DNA from: Rattus norvegicus
Taxonomy: Eukaryota > Chordata > Mammalia > Rodentia > Muridae
Assembly: GCF_036323735.1 (NCBI RefSeq)
Contig: NC_086022.1
Span: 67,656,702-67,720,701, forward strand
Direction: 5' to 3'
DNA length: 64,000 bases
The position numbers and the translations under genes were made by a program. Shown piece by piece: positions 1 to 11,114 of this stretch. The notes below the pieces were generated by a model that saw only the letters and a program-made list of their open reading frames with translations, did not search any database and was not told the origin of the DNA. The first letter of the stretch is position 1. Every line of letters begins with the position of its first letter.

Positions 1-715
1 TTTGGTTTAAATGTTCAGAGGACACTGTACAATGGAAATATTGGCACATTCATATTTATTATAGCACTGTGCATGGGAGCTGATAGAATAAGCCTGACTG
101 TTCATCAGCAGACAATTGGATTTAAAAAATACTGTGTATTACTGAGTGGTAGTGGTGTGTGCCTTTAAATCCCAACACTTAGGAGGCCGAGAGGTGGATC
201 TTCAAGTTTAAGGCCAACCTGGTCTACACTACATACAAAGAAACCCTCTCTTGATTAACAAAACAAAAAGAAGTTATATGTGCATAATGGATTTTTAGTC
301 AGCCATAACGACTGAAATTATGTCATTTTCTAAAACATAGATGTGTAGAGATAATTAATTCTATGAATGCAGAAAGGTGTCGCATATTTTCTCTCAATTA
401 TGGGTCTGCTGGTATTTTATATTCATGCCTTGGGAATTGGGTAGGGGAGACTTTTGGTACTGGTATAAGTCTTGATAGACTTAACTATCTGTATGATACC
501 CAACATTATATATAGTAAAAATATACCAATATAAAATGTCGTTTTTAGAGAAAGTGACACAAAACCTGTGTAAAAACATAGTAGTACTTGTAAATGTTTG
601 TTTCTTTGATTTTGTTTATCACCAGTGACAAAGTAACATGAAGAAAAATAGCATATACTATAGGACCGGGTACAATTTACTTATTTATATTATAATAACT
701 CATTTGTTTTGTAAG
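1..715 (+). other. Trim24: Trim24 intron (partial)
   Basis: This is intronic sequence upstream of the penultimate Trim24 coding exon. It is AT-rich and ends in a T-rich tract with acceptor AG at 714-715. Apart from one B1 SINE at 141-272 nothing recognisable is seen. The earlier exons lie left of the window. Confidence 0.8.
141..272 (+). mobile_element. B1 SINE
   Basis: A 7SL-derived rodent SINE in sense orientation. The hallmark phrases 'gcctttaaatcccaacactt', 'ggccaacctggtctacac' and an A-rich tail are visible. It is diverged and has no clear target duplication. Confidence 0.85.
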
Positions 716-865
716 GTGCCTGATTATTATAAAATAATTAAAAACCCAATGGACTTGTCAACCATCAAGAAAAGACTTCAGGAGGATTATTGCATGTATA
801 CAAAGCCTGAAGATTTTGTAGCTGATTTTAGATTGATCTTTCAAAACTGTGCTGAATTCAATGAG
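716..865 (+). CDS. Trim24: Trim24 bromodomain exon
   Basis: A 150-bp, 50-codon exon, phase 0 at both ends, between acceptor AG (714-715) and donor GTGAGA (866). It encodes the middle of the TRIM24 (TIF1-alpha) bromodomain: the ZA-loop motif VPDYYKIIKNPMDL, helix A/B residues DFVADFRLIFQNC, and the acetyl-lysine-contacting Asn in the FN pair (codon 860-862). TRIM24 is a nuclear E3 ligase and co-regulator whose PHD-bromodomain reads unmodified H3K4 plus acetylated H3K23. The paralogue TRIM33 differs at several of these positions, and the N-P-M-D-L-S-T-I-K-K-R pattern fits TRIM24 better. The next exon continues directly with PDSEVANAG. Confidence 0.95.
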
Positions 866-1512
866 GTGAGATGGGGCGAGGCCACAGCAATGTGGAGAGT
901 GATCCCAAGCAGGCAGCTTGCCAGCAGTGAGGTCCCCAGATGTCCGTGCTAGAATAAGTTGGCAGTGTCCCATGTCTACCAGGATATGGCAGAGCTTGCT
1001 AGGGAGGCACATCCACACTGAGTTTGCAGAGTTTTCTGTGTGGTAAGTGCAAATGCAAACCTGCCTGAGGTAGACAGGTCGTTTAGAGTAAGAATTTACC
1101 ATCCCTTCCTTTTATTTGCAAGCTATGCACGTTTAGACCTCTGCGTTTATCTTGAAATAATAGGACCGTACTAAACAGTTGTCATGTAAAGTCTCGTCAT
1201 GTCATTTTATGTAAACGTGTCTTTTTACTTGCTGTTTGTTCTTTTGTTGGTGGTTCCCTTCCTGCCTTCGCTCATCTCGTCACCTTACTGATGTGACCCA
1301 TTCCTGTCGTCACCACTCCTTCTGGAAGCAGTCAGTAAAAGTGTAGCCCCAGACTAGTATTTGTTTTATGTCAGTGACATTGCTAAGTACTTCCCCAGTC
1401 CATTATTTTCATAGTTGTGTGCCAAATAGAACAGAATTGTGAGAGATTATTTATAATAACTAAAACATGGGTCTTTGGGGTGCTAAGTCCTACCTTTATT
1501 TTTATCCCACAG
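866..1512 (+). other. Trim24: Trim24 last intron
   Basis: A 647-bp intron with canonical GTGAGA donor and a pyrimidine-rich acceptor ending at 1512. Small ORFs here read through the splice sites and are not genes. No repeat is recognised. Confidence 0.9.
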
Positions 1513-1722
1513 CCTGATTCTGAAGTAGCCAATGCCGGTATAAAACTTGAAAGCTATTTTGAAGAACTTCTAAAGAATCTTTATCCAGAGAAGAGGTTCC
1601 CTAAGCTAGAATTCCGGCATGACGTGGAAGACTGTAAGTTCAGTGACGACTCGGATGATGACTTTGTGCAACCCCGGAAGAAGCGCCTCAAGAGCATGGA
1701 AGACCGGCAGCTGCTCAAGTGA
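1513..1722 (+). CDS. Trim24: Trim24 terminal coding exon
   Basis: Starts after acceptor AG at 1511-1512 in phase 0 and runs 69 codons to TGA at 1720-1722. It encodes the last bromodomain helix (PDSEVANAGIKLESYFEELL), an acidic stretch (DDSDDDF) and a basic nuclear-localisation-like cluster (PRKKRLK), then ends ...RQLLK. The D-S-D-D-D-F-x-Q-P-R-K-K-R-L-K tail is shared by the TIF1 family, and its details match TRIM24. The stop codon fixes the C-terminus. Splicing to the 716-865 exon keeps the frame. Confidence 0.95.
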   Translation, partial: PDSEVANAGIKLESYFEELLKNLYPEKRFPKLEFRHDVEDCKFSDDSDDDFVQPRKKRLKSMEDRQLLK

Positions 1723-1763
1723 GCGCACTGGGCAGGGCACTGTGTTCGAGATTCTCCTTCAAA

Positions 1764-1769
1764 AATAAA
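1764..1769 (+). terminator. Candidate proximal poly(A) signal, Trim24
   Basis: A perfect AATAAA hexamer 41 nt after the stop codon. Its use is not proven; it would give a very short 3' UTR. Confidence 0.35.
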
Positions 1770-2524
1770 GCAGGCAAAGACCTTGTCAGGGATTTAAGAT
1801 CATGACAGAGCAGGGTTTGTGAGCTCTCTGGTCTGTTTTTTCTGTTTCCCGGACTTTGGTTTCTTTAATAACCCATTTCTTTAACCTCTTGTCATTGATA
1901 ATAAAAAAGAAGGAGGAAGGAAATGTGTTCAAGAATAAAAGAAGGAAGAAAAGGTAGAAAAGGAAGAAACAGCAAAGAAAGAAAAGACATTCTTCCCACT
2001 TGTTGGATTTCAGACAGCAACCTGGAGTAAGAGCTACCATAGAAAGAAATAGAGTTTGAAGTAAGTTGAGAATTTAGTGTGACTTGGATGTGTGATAATC
2101 CTTCTTAGAATATTAATTTTATTACCCATTAATTATGGCCAACTGTATGGAGATAGGTTTACTGTGCTTAAAAGAAGTCCTCCCCGAACGTGAGTGGGAA
2201 GCAGAGTTCTTTCCCAGGCTGCCTGCCAGAAAAGGTGTAGACAGATGCTATTAAGACACCAAATAGTGTCCATGTATAATGGCAAATGCATTAAAGAAAT
2301 CAGGAAAAACAAATGTTTGGTTATTGTTTTGCTTTATCTTGTCTGTTAGAGATGCTGGGCATAGCAAGTCTTCAAGGCCATTCTTTCATACATTATTGGA
2401 TCAGCCTTTTCTTCAGCTTCCTTCTTCCCCCACCCCCACCCCTTACTGTGCAGAGCTGGTAGAGCAAGACTCGTTGCTAACGGCTTTTCTTTGGTGGAGG
2501 GAGGAGGCGGGGCAGGTGGTTGGG

Positions 2525-2645
2525 GGTTTTGAGACTGTATTCTACAGTATTTCTGTAGTCTTGACTGTCCTGGAATTCACTCAAACTTAGAGACCTGCCT
2601 GCCTCTGCCACCTGAGTGTTGGGATTAAAAGTGTGACCATAGGCT
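2525..2645 (-). mobile_element. B1 SINE, antisense
   Basis: Diverged antisense B1 ('gtcctggaattcactcaaac', 'gacctgcctgcctctgcca', 'gggattaaaagtgtgacca'). Confidence 0.75.
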
Positions 2646-3231
2646 AACCGTGAGGCTTAATAGAACCATCAAATAATAGGGTACAGCAATATCTGATCGA
2701 TTTCTTCAGCTTGTGCCCTGGGTCACCCTGTTCGTGTTCCCTGAATGGGCGTCCATCTCTTTCTCATTTCAAATGAGTGGAGGTTGTGGAGTTGGGGTGG
2801 GGGTGGGGACAGGTATTAGCAAGGGGGGAATTCTATGAACTATTCTTCGTTGGCTTTCTTTTTGCTTGATTTTTTTTTTTAACAGAACTTCATATTTCAT
2901 CTTTGATCTGCCTTAATTCAGAATTTTTCTTTGGAAGAAAGAGGGAAAAAATGTATTTCTTTTGCTTGTTTGATGGTTTTTTTTTTGGGGGGGGGGGCTC
3001 AGATGAAGAAAGCACCAAATCAGATTAAGGTAGAATAAAATTATTGTGTACTGTTGTTCTAGCCTAATATTTGACAAAATACCAGAACAGTTTTCATTTG
3101 CCATAGTAAACTTTTAGTACTCAAGCATTTTAATTGTTTGACTAGAGAAAATTTTTTTTCTTTAGGTTGACAGAATAAAACACAGCTGACCTGAGTATTT
3201 AATTGGTCGCATTGCCTCCCCTAAATTAAAC

Positions 3232-3345
3232 TGTAGCTGGACACTGTAGATATAGTGTCAGGCACACAGTCCCAAGGCCAGCACTTGGAAGGTGGAGGCA
3301 GGAGAATCAGAAGTTCCAGGTCATCCTGCAGAGCCAGGTCAAGGC
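3232..3345 (+). mobile_element. B1/B4-type SINE fragment
   Basis: Contains 'agcacttggaaggtggaggc' and 'aggtcaaggccaacct' typical of the 7SL-like part of B1/B4. It is strongly diverged, so the subfamily is uncertain. Confidence 0.6.
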
Positions 3346-3865
3346 CAACCTCTGTTATGTGAGATGAGACGGGGCAGGGTGGGGCAGGGCAGGGAGATGG
3401 TGGCCTGTGTACAGCATTACTGAGGTTGCTGGCTGGAGAATGCTGTGTACACACCTTATCAGCAATAGTTTCCCATTCTCTAAACAACCTATATAATACT
3501 CTAGTATACATAACTATTGTAACAGTCTACATCCATTCTCTAAATGTATGTTGTGTGCTGATATTTGTTGTGTTTTAATATGCAGCTGATATTTATACTG
3601 GAAACACAGTCTGAACAACGTTTGACAATACATAGACCCTTGGGGAAGTGGGTTTTCATGTTCAGTTCAGTCTGGCCTTCAGCTCTGGCCCTTCTACCTC
3701 TACCTCCCTGGTGCAGGGACTAAAGTAGTGTACAACTGTGCCCTCAGCTTTGGGGCTGATTGGTTGGTTGGTTTGCTTGCTTATTATCTGTGGGAAGTGG
3801 TTAAGTTTGTGTGGTTAAGTCCAGCATTTTAAATGTAGCAGGTGTGGAACCTTATTTTAATATTT

Positions 3866-4083
3866 TAAAGATTTATTTATTTTTATTTCATATGTACAAA
3901 TGTTTGTCTGCATATATCATGTGTGTGCCTGGTGCCAACCCACTAGGCTAGAAGAGGGCATTGAATCCCCTGGAACTGGAGTTAGAAAGGATAGTCAGCC
4001 ACCATGTTGGTGCTGGGAACCAAACCCAGGACTTCTGCAAGAGCAGTAAATGCTCTTAACCACTGAACTATCTCTCTAGCCCC
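3866..4083 (-). mobile_element. B2/B3-family SINE, antisense
   Basis: Starts with the reversed A-tail 'agatttatttatttttattt' and ends with the reversed tRNA-like head 'actatctctctagcccc'. It lies in the probable Trim24 3' UTR. Confidence 0.85.
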
Positions 4084-4643
4084 AGCTGTGGAACTCTGGG
4101 CAATACATTCCTTTTCAATATCTTAGAATAAGTTCTCTAATAGATTGTCTCCCATGCCTGTCCCCTGAGTTAAAACAATACTTATAAAAATTATTTTGAG
4201 AATTATCACTAAGGGAAGGTAGGGCTTAACAAAGGAGTGGCTTCGTGAGAAAGAAAAGGTTTTGAGTTTGAACTGACAGTATTATAAAGAGAAAGCGTAT
4301 TCATTTTTCTGTTTATCAAAAGTCTGTATGAATGAGGGAAATCTGATTGGGTCATTAAAATTGCAGACTGACCTGAGTTAAAGTACTGTATTTGTTTTTT
4401 AATCAGATAACCATGCCATATTTTTTAAAGTATTTGATAGCTTCGTGTGAAATAATAGTTGATAATTTTACATTTATTTTGCCTTGGGTAGGAGTTCTGT
4501 CATTATTCCCATGCAGGTGTCTCTTGTTTATGCATCAGGTCACAAGCTTCTCCACAGAGGTTTCACAGGTTGTGAAGGACATCTAAGGCGATAGTGATTT
4601 TAAATTGTGTTTTTGATTCTTTGGAGATTGGTGCTTTGAATGT

Positions 4644-4649
4644 AATAAA
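4644..4649 (+). terminator. Candidate distal poly(A) signal, Trim24
   Basis: AATAAA in AT-rich sequence about 2.9 kb after the stop, followed within 40 nt by T-rich sequence. Compatible with the end of a long 3' UTR; not proven. Confidence 0.3.
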
Positions 4650-5002
4650 AAAATTAACTGATAAATTTTTACTGTGAATATTTTACCTGAGACTTTTGTA
4701 ATGGAAGACTTAATGAAAAAATGTATTTTAGTAGCATTTTACCTAGTTGGAGCTCATTAGTCCGAGTCCCCTACATTCTTGGCAGCTGTAGCATTATTGC
4801 CTATAGAAATTTGCTATCTTCCATAAACAGGAAAATTTTAGTTCTGATATGTATTTCCATGACCTTATATAAACCAAGAAAAAAACTGGCAAATAGGAAA
4901 GAAAGAAAAATAGACTGCAGTGTTTTCCTCCTTGGAAGTAGATTTTTAACAGTGATCCTGGTTACTTAATCCAGTATTCTAATGATGGTGTTAAGAAAGC
5001 CA

Positions 5003-5146
5003 GCCCCAGCCAGGTAGTGATACACCAGCGCTTGGGAGGCAGAGGCAGACAGATTAAGATTAAGAGGGCAACCTGGTCTACAGAGCAAGTTTAGGACAGC
5101 CAAGGTTACACAGCAAAATCCTGTCTTGAAGCAAATGAAAACAAAG
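5003..5146 (+). mobile_element. B1 SINE
   Basis: 'cttgggaggcagaggcagac', 'aacctggtctacagagcaag' and an A-rich end identify a sense B1. Confidence 0.8.
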
Positions 5147-5335
5147 CCAGCCCAACTGACAGAAAGTTCAATTCATATTACAGAAGGAAATGTTATGGTG
5201 AAATTCCGCTGGGGAAGGAGGGCAGCACAGGGTGAGGACTTGTGTCCTAAAGCTTTGCTTATATTAATTTTAGTAAAGGTTTGAACAGTGTGGTACTCAT
5301 ATTTTAATATTTTATGTTATTGGTGTTTTCATACA

Positions 5336-5465
5336 TATATATCTGTGTGCAGTATGTATAAGGTAAGGACATTGTGAGATGCCATATGTATTCTGGGAAT
5401 TGTACTTGAGTTATCTGGAAAGTAGTCAGTGCTCTTAACCACCTCTGAACCATTTCTCCAGCCCC
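5336..5465 (-). mobile_element. B2/B3 SINE fragment, antisense
   Basis: The 3' part reads 'cagtgctcttaaccacctct' and 'catttctccagcccc', the reversed B2/B3 head. The tail portion is degenerate. Confidence 0.7.
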
Positions 5466-5956
5466 CACTATCTGGACTTTTTAAATAGATCTTTCTTTGA
5501 TGGAAATCATTGATTTGACTTCAAATGAATAGACCTAAATTGAATCCTGGAAATGTCCTTGGTAGTCTATGACATCTAACAAGTCTGTCTCTTCTTACTC
5601 TCTGATGTGGCCTGATTAATCATCCCCACTCTGTGGCAGGGATTGTGGGGAAATGAATTCTTTGCCTATGTTCTTAGGCGAGTGAGCAGAAAATGTAGTC
5701 TGCTACCAACAGTAACAGTGGTTCTCCAGTGTAGTCTCTTTAACGGTACACTGATGACATGCATATTAAGAAATTCAAAAAATAAAATTTATAGACAGCA
5801 TTTGCCAATTATAGATTATACCCAAAGAGTCTTAGATCAAATTCTCTATGTAAAACTATTTGATTCCGACATGCTGTTTCTACTATACTTTTTATTATTC
5901 TTTAGGACCTCAACCAATATTGACCTCAAGTCTTTAGGGATCTGTGAAACAATTCC
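5466..5956. other. Intergenic unique sequence
   Basis: AT-rich sequence between Trim24 and Svopl with no splice-consistent exon and no clear repeat. A long ORF running through it into the next element shows no protein-like composition. Confidence 0.5.
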
Positions 5957-5964
5957 AATAAGTT

Positions 5965-7068
5965 CTTATTTAAAAGAAAAAGAGCGGCTTAGGCAACCAA
6001 CCGCAGCACACAGCCAGCCCAGGCGCCACGAAGTGTGGAGAAGGAAGCAGAGCGGTGTGCGCACGATAAAGAGGGGTGGGCCTGCAGATGAGAGGCTAGT
6101 GAGGAACAGCCTGATGTGAGGAGCCCGCACTGCCACTGGAGGCCAGGTGAGGTCCTGGCTCATGCTGCTGCCAAGGACTTACCGTGTCTGCATCTATGGT
6201 CCTGCCGCAGTGGGGTCTTGGTCAATGCCTGTGGCCCACAATACCACCAAAGGCCATGCAGACATTTCTGGTCTAGAATGTTGCCAGGAACTATGCTGCT
6301 GGCCAGGGGCTGGCCCCATCCCTCACTGGCTTTGGTACTCGGGAGATCGGGCCCCACACCACACCTGGCAGCACAGTAGAAATGGCCCTGGTGGCAGACA
6401 TAGGTGAGAGGTCATATCAGAGAGCTGGCCACACACCCTCACCTAGGTGGCTTGGGAGAGCTGGTCCTACCCTTTTCAGCCCTGGGAGGATGGGCCCTGT
6501 ACCTTACCTAGTCAACACAGTAAAGCTGTCCTTGATAGCATTGGCACTGGTGAGTCAAACCCCCCCCCCCAAGGGCATGAGATAGGGAGATTGGGCGCTG
6601 GCCCCAGCCCTTGAAGATGGAGAGCCAGCCTGGCACCTGGCTGAGGCATTACTGGAGAGCTGGCGCTGAACTGCGCCACCATCCCAGCCAAATCCAGGGC
6701 TTTGATTTGGCCCACCCTAAATCTACCCATCTATGAACTGTTGGAGCACTTAAAAGGGCTGATCCTGGTGATCCAAAAGCTGCAGGATCTCCATGACAAC
6801 AAGATATTCCAGAGGAGTCCTGTGAGGATCCAGTAGTGATATAGAAGCCAGAGGCCTCGAATCTGCAATGACTCACTGCAATGAACATTTGTAAGTAAAG
6901 CTGTCTGGGCAAAAGGGTGTACTGTGGGACACACTGTGACACGTCACAGCTTCCATGCTGAGATGTTTTTATTTTGGAGAAGAGGTCTCAAGGGCAGATA
7001 TGGAGAGAGTAGTAGATAGATGATTGGGGTGCATGTTGTGAAATTGACAATAAAAAGGATTTTTTAAA
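5965..7068 (+). mobile_element. GC-rich retroposon-like insertion, family not named
   Basis: About 1.1 kb of GC-rich, internally repetitive sequence (recurring 'gagctgg', 'ctggccccat', 'gggcc' phrases) in an AT-rich background. It ends in AATAAA (7049-7054) and an A/T-rich tail. The same octamer AATAAGTT flanks it at 5957-5964 and 7069-7076, as expected of a target-site duplication. No intact ORF or recognisable domain is seen. I recall similar phrases in rodent interspersed repeats but cannot assign a family name; a processed non-coding transcript is the alternative. Confidence 0.5.
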
Positions 7069-7076
7069 AATAAGTT

Positions 7077-7574
7077 GTAATTTGTTTTTACCACCTTCTC
7101 CACAAACAGCTTGCAATTTGTGTAGTAGAAAAGCTGAGTTATCAAGGATTCCATTAAAATTATTCTAATAGCTTGCTGTAGACTTGACTCTGTTGTCTGA
7201 GAAGCCCATGCGCTAGACGGTGCTAGGCAGCCCCATGAAGTTCCTAAGCCTGAGTATCTCACAGACACCCAGCAATCTGAAATCTTAAGAGAAGGGGCCA
7301 TCAACCTTGTCTTTAAATAAATGTCTGAGAACCAGCTACGAGATTCTCAATTATGACTTGTAGTAGGTAGCATGTCTTGTTCCCACGACTGTAGCCAACA
7401 TAGTTTTCCATCAAATATATTAGGCCTAAAACAACTGGGCTTAAAGGTGATTGCCTATTAGCCAGATTAATCACGTGAACTCTTAGCTTGAAATTAGAAA
7501 TTTTTAGGCTTGTAAGAAAGCCCGTGTGTATACCTTTCAAAGCCTATAATATAGTCTTTTAAATTCATGCATTA
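7077..7574. other. Intergenic unique sequence
   Basis: No gene or repeat recognised. This lies between the two convergent genes. Confidence 0.5.
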
Positions 7575-7700
7575 TTGGTTTGGTTTTGGTTCTATGTACC
7601 ATGGCTGTCCTAGAACTCTCTATGTAGACTAGATTAGGCTGGTTTTAAACACAGATCCACCTACTTCTGCCTAGTGTATTCTGGGCTTAAAGCTGGGCTG
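7575..7700 (-). mobile_element. B1 SINE, antisense
   Basis: 'ggctgtcctagaactctcta' followed by 'tagattaggctggttttaaa' is an antisense B1, diverged. Confidence 0.75.
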
Positions 7701-7744
7701 AGCTGTGCATTTCAAATTCAGGATTCAACTAGTCAGATAAATTG

Positions 7745-7890
7745 GGGGAGGGGGTTGTTAATCACCTTTAATCCCAGTACTTGGGAGGCAGAGGCAGATG
7801 GATCTCTTGAGTTTCAGGCTAGCCTGGTCTACGGAGTTTCAGTATAGCCAGAGCTAAACACAAACCCTGTCTCAAAAAACCAAAAGAAAA
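7745..7890 (+). mobile_element. B1 SINE
   Basis: 'cctttaatcccagtacttgg', 'gctagcctggtctacggagt' and an A-rich tail. Well preserved. Confidence 0.85.
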
Positions 7891-8478
7891 AGTATTCATG
7901 CTAAATATACATAGACATCTTTGTTATTTTATACATAGCATTGTTACAATAATCTGGAGATGACGGATATACACATACTGTGCCATTTTCTGTAAGATGA
8001 ATGTTTGGTTCCCACCAGGTGCCCTGGAACCCATCCCTTAAACTACTAATGTGTTAATAACTGCACCTTCGTTATAAGAAGCTGATTTTGATCCATTCAT
8101 AGAACGGATCAAATAGGAATTACTTGCTCCCCCTTTGGACAGAGGTTATGCCTCTTTTATGCAGTTTGCTAACACAGCATTTCATTGAGGTTGCAACTGC
8201 AGTCTTTTTCCACTGTTGAGGGTAGTGGGGATCCTCAGCCAGCCGAGTGGTCTGCAACTGTAATGGGCCTCCTCCATAGCAAGCCTGAACAGCGGTAAAA
8301 GACAATCTCGATGCAGATGCTTTAGATGCTTCCCTTCCACAGCATGTCTTTCCTAATAGAACTTGTATACCGCAAACAGTATGGAAGTAATTACATGTTA
8401 CGGGAAAGCTGCACGTGCATCGTGGGATATCCCTCCTATGATTAAAAAAAGGAGTAATGGTGGATGGAGAAAATTAGC

Positions 8479-8484
8479 TTTATT
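8479..8484 (-). terminator. Svopl: Svopl poly(A) signal (candidate)
   Basis: On the minus strand AATAAA reads 8484 to 8479. It is the only perfect hexamer I see between the stop and this point, so cleavage is expected near 8450-8470. Confidence 0.6.
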
Positions 8485-8759
8485 CCCAGCTTCTTGATAG
8501 CTATGTACAGAATAAAGTTCTGCAAATGACCAAAACCGTAATTTAAATTCAATGATAATCAGTCGAATTTCTTGCCTTAGCTACAGAATCTCTGTCCTTC
8601 AGCCATAGACCAAATGGGGCAACACCAAGTGTTTGTCTAAGATTAAGTAGTGTTGATACCAAATGAGAAGAAACATTCTCCACCCTCACCACCTAGTCCC
8701 ATTCAATCTCAAGGTTTGTTGGTTTGTTTGAGGGGTAAGTGGTTTGGTGGGTAAATTGC

Positions 8760-8880
8760 TTGTGTGTAGACAGGATCTCATGTAGCCCAGGCTGGCCTCA
8801 AAGTTACTTTATAACTAAGGATGACCTACAACTCCTGTTCATCCTGCCCCCTCAACCTGTATATGCTGGGATTTCAGGCA
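8760..8880 (-). mobile_element. B1 SINE in Svopl 3' UTR
   Basis: Antisense on + ('gatctcatgtagcccaggct', 'ggcctcaaag', 'tgctgggatttcaggcagg'), so it is in sense orientation in the Svopl transcript. Confidence 0.75.
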
Positions 8881-9092
8881 GGAACTACAATGTGGCAAAG
8901 TATATATCCTATAAGGGATTTGCATATATTGTTTCTAAGGAAGAGCCCCACTGCATCTTGTGTGTGTGCCTTGGTTGCCTTAATATATACTTGCTTTCTT
9001 AATTATCAGTGCAGAAATAAACCCATTTTAAAATATACTCAGTAACTCCATGAAGATCAAACATACTTTTCTCCACATAGTATTGCAGCTCC

Positions 9093-9104
9093 TCATTTAA
9101 TTTG
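9093..9104 (-). CDS. Svopl: Svopl terminal coding exon (4 codons)
   Basis: Only 12 coding bases: CAA ATT AAA TGA (Gln-Ile-Lys-stop) after acceptor CAG at 9105-9107. It joins in phase 0 to the exon ending ...KGRALQ. A C-terminus of ...ALQQIK is what I recall for the human protein, which supports this tiny exon. The pyrimidine-rich tract 'tttctttccccacag' precedes it. Confidence 0.88.
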   Translation of the reverse strand, partial: QIK

Positions 9105-9244
9105 CTGTGGGGAAAGAAAAAGGAATTAGTTGGTAAGGCTTTGTTCTTAATTTATAGGGAATTACATACATCATTTACAATGCTTTAAAGGTGGTGCAGT
9201 ACAGGTATGATCTAAAGAAGTTCACACTATATACTCTTCCTAGT

Positions 9245-9392
9245 TTTTTTTGTTTGTTTTTCAAGCATCGTCTCTATGTAATCTTGGCTGTGCTGGATCT
9301 CTCTTGTGTAGACCAGGCTGGCCTTGAACTCATCACCTGCCCCTGCCTCCTGAGTTCTGGGATTGAAAGGTGTGTACCACCATGCCTGGCAC
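9245..9392 (-). mobile_element. B1 SINE, antisense
   Basis: Starts at a T-rich tract. 'gaccaggctggccttgaact' and 'accaccatgcctggc' are canonical reversed B1. Confidence 0.88.
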
Positions 9393-9870
9393 TATAAACA
9401 CATTCTTTAATGATTGAGTTTTTAAGTTTACCGACTCAACACTAAGCTAGTGACCAAGTTGGTTTATCCAGCCAAATTACTGCTCTGCTGTTTTCTTGTT
9501 TTTAAAAAGCTGTGCATGTATGCATGTGTTTATATTGAACCAATAATGTTAAAGGTTCACAGTGCCCCAGTGCCAAGTGTTTCTGTACCACCCTGGCAAC
9601 AGAAGGACTCGCTTTATAGGTTGGTCTTAGTTGGAAACCTGTGGGGCACTTTAAATGATCCATTATTAGGTTCTTCATTCTTATCTGTAAATTTGGTAAC
9701 TCACTCCTAATAACCCTAGCACTCGGAAGGCTGAGGCAGGAGAGTCACCACCAATGTATGAAATGGAAATTTTGGAAGGGAATGGAAAATTAAAATGTGC
9801 TCAACTTGTCCCTAGTAATCCTTTGCATAACAGGTGTGGTGATCCCTTATAAAAAAAAAAACAACACCTG

Positions 9871-9979
9871 GGTTTGGGGGTTTAGCTCAGTGGTAGAGCG
9901 CTTGCCTAGCAAGCGCAAGGCCCTGGGTTCAGTCCCCCAGCTCCGAAAAAAAGAAAAGAAGGAAAAAAAAAAAAAAAAA
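9871..9979 (+). mobile_element. ID element (rat tRNA-derived SINE)
   Basis: 'tttagctcagtggtagagcg' (A box), 'gcaaggccctgggttcagtc' (B box), then 'cagctccg' and an A-rich tail. This is a BC1-type ID. Only a short ACCTG repeat flanks it. Confidence 0.93.
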
Positions 9980-11114
9980 CCTGAGTCATCTTGTCTGACT
10001 AGTATTCAGTGATGGGACCAACTGCAGATCATTTCTGTTAGCACCATACTCTAATGTAGAAAAGTCCCCATACGCTCCTTTCTTGGTGATAACCAGATCT
10101 TGGTAGGCCTCCGTGTTCCAAGTCCCCAGGGACTTGAACACAGATCTATATTAAGGAGCCCAAACAAAGAACCAAGCTCAGGACCAAAACTCATTCCATA
10201 GGCCAAATACTTCTGCCTTCATAATCGTTAATGTTAATTAAACCAATCATGAAAGGAAGGATGAGAACAGAAAACTCAGGGGAAAAAAAAATCCTTTCCA
10301 GCAGAACTGACTAGTCTGGGGAGATGAAGCCATTAGGGGCCGTCTGGCCATATGAGTGGTCCCTTCCCTCATCAGTACCATGATGCTCTGGTAAGGCATT
10401 TTGCTCAGGTAGGCTTCATATTAGCTACATGCGCTTAATTCAGCTCTGAAACTCTTCTTCCAGATGCGGTGGGACTAGAGGTCAGTTTACTTGTGGCAGC
10501 TGGAACTCAGGCTACAGGTGTCTAAAGCTCATGTACCAGCCTGCTTCTAGATGAAGAATCTCTGGTACATGATGCTTCAAGTCAGGCTTTCCAGAGCTGC
10601 TGCCAAACACAGCTGGCACAGCTGGAATCCACACTGAGATGTCCACCACTCACTACATTCACTACAGATGTTAGGGGAAGAAAGCCAGTCTGCTGCATCA
10701 GACCATCTGATCCCAAAGGCTCTGCGGTAATGTCCAACAGTGCCTTTCACATAAAGAGATCAGAAGTGAATTCTTCATTAACCACCTTTAGTGCTGCTAA
10801 AAACTGTATGTGAGGAAAACTGTACACTCAGAATTTCTATCAGGACCTTCTAATGAGAATTCTTTGCCTGATTTAATAAAGGTTACCCATTTCCCAAGCT
10901 TCTCTTTGGCCAGAATTGGTGGCTAAGGAGCTAAGAGGTGGCTTAGATGAATTACTAGTTTAGTTCTCAACTAGCACTCATATTGAGCACCTCATAAATA
11001 CCTGTAATTCCAGCTCCAGGGGATTTTCACTCATTCACAGATACATACACATAATTTAAAATCGTTTTTAGGTGATAATTGTAAGAAAATCGAAGAGCTT
11101 CCTGAGTCACATAC
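9980..11114 (-). other. Svopl: Svopl intron, unique part
   Basis: About 1.1 kb between the terminal exon and the TM12 exon, mostly single-copy in appearance. No exon-like open segment with splice sites fits the protein, and no repeat is recognised. Confidence 0.6.

Larger units (their letters stand above)
1723..4990 (+). other. Trim24: Probable Trim24 3' UTR
   Basis: Non-coding AT-rich sequence after the Trim24 stop. An early AATAAA lies at 1764-1769, only ~40 nt past the stop. A later AATAAA lies at 4644-4649. The end of the mRNA cannot be fixed from sequence alone; a long UTR is plausible because human TRIM24 has one. SINEs are embedded in it. Confidence 0.5.
8460..9092 (-). other. Svopl: Svopl 3' UTR
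   Basis: About 630 nt downstream of the Svopl stop (9093-9095) on the minus strand, up to the first AATAAA. A B1 in the same orientation as the mRNA lies at about 8760-8880. The cleavage site is inferred from the hexamer. Confidence 0.6.

Noticed and set aside
638..952. 104-codon ORF as a complete small gene
   Set aside because: Only codons 716-865 are the Trim24 exon; both ends read through splice sites into intron.
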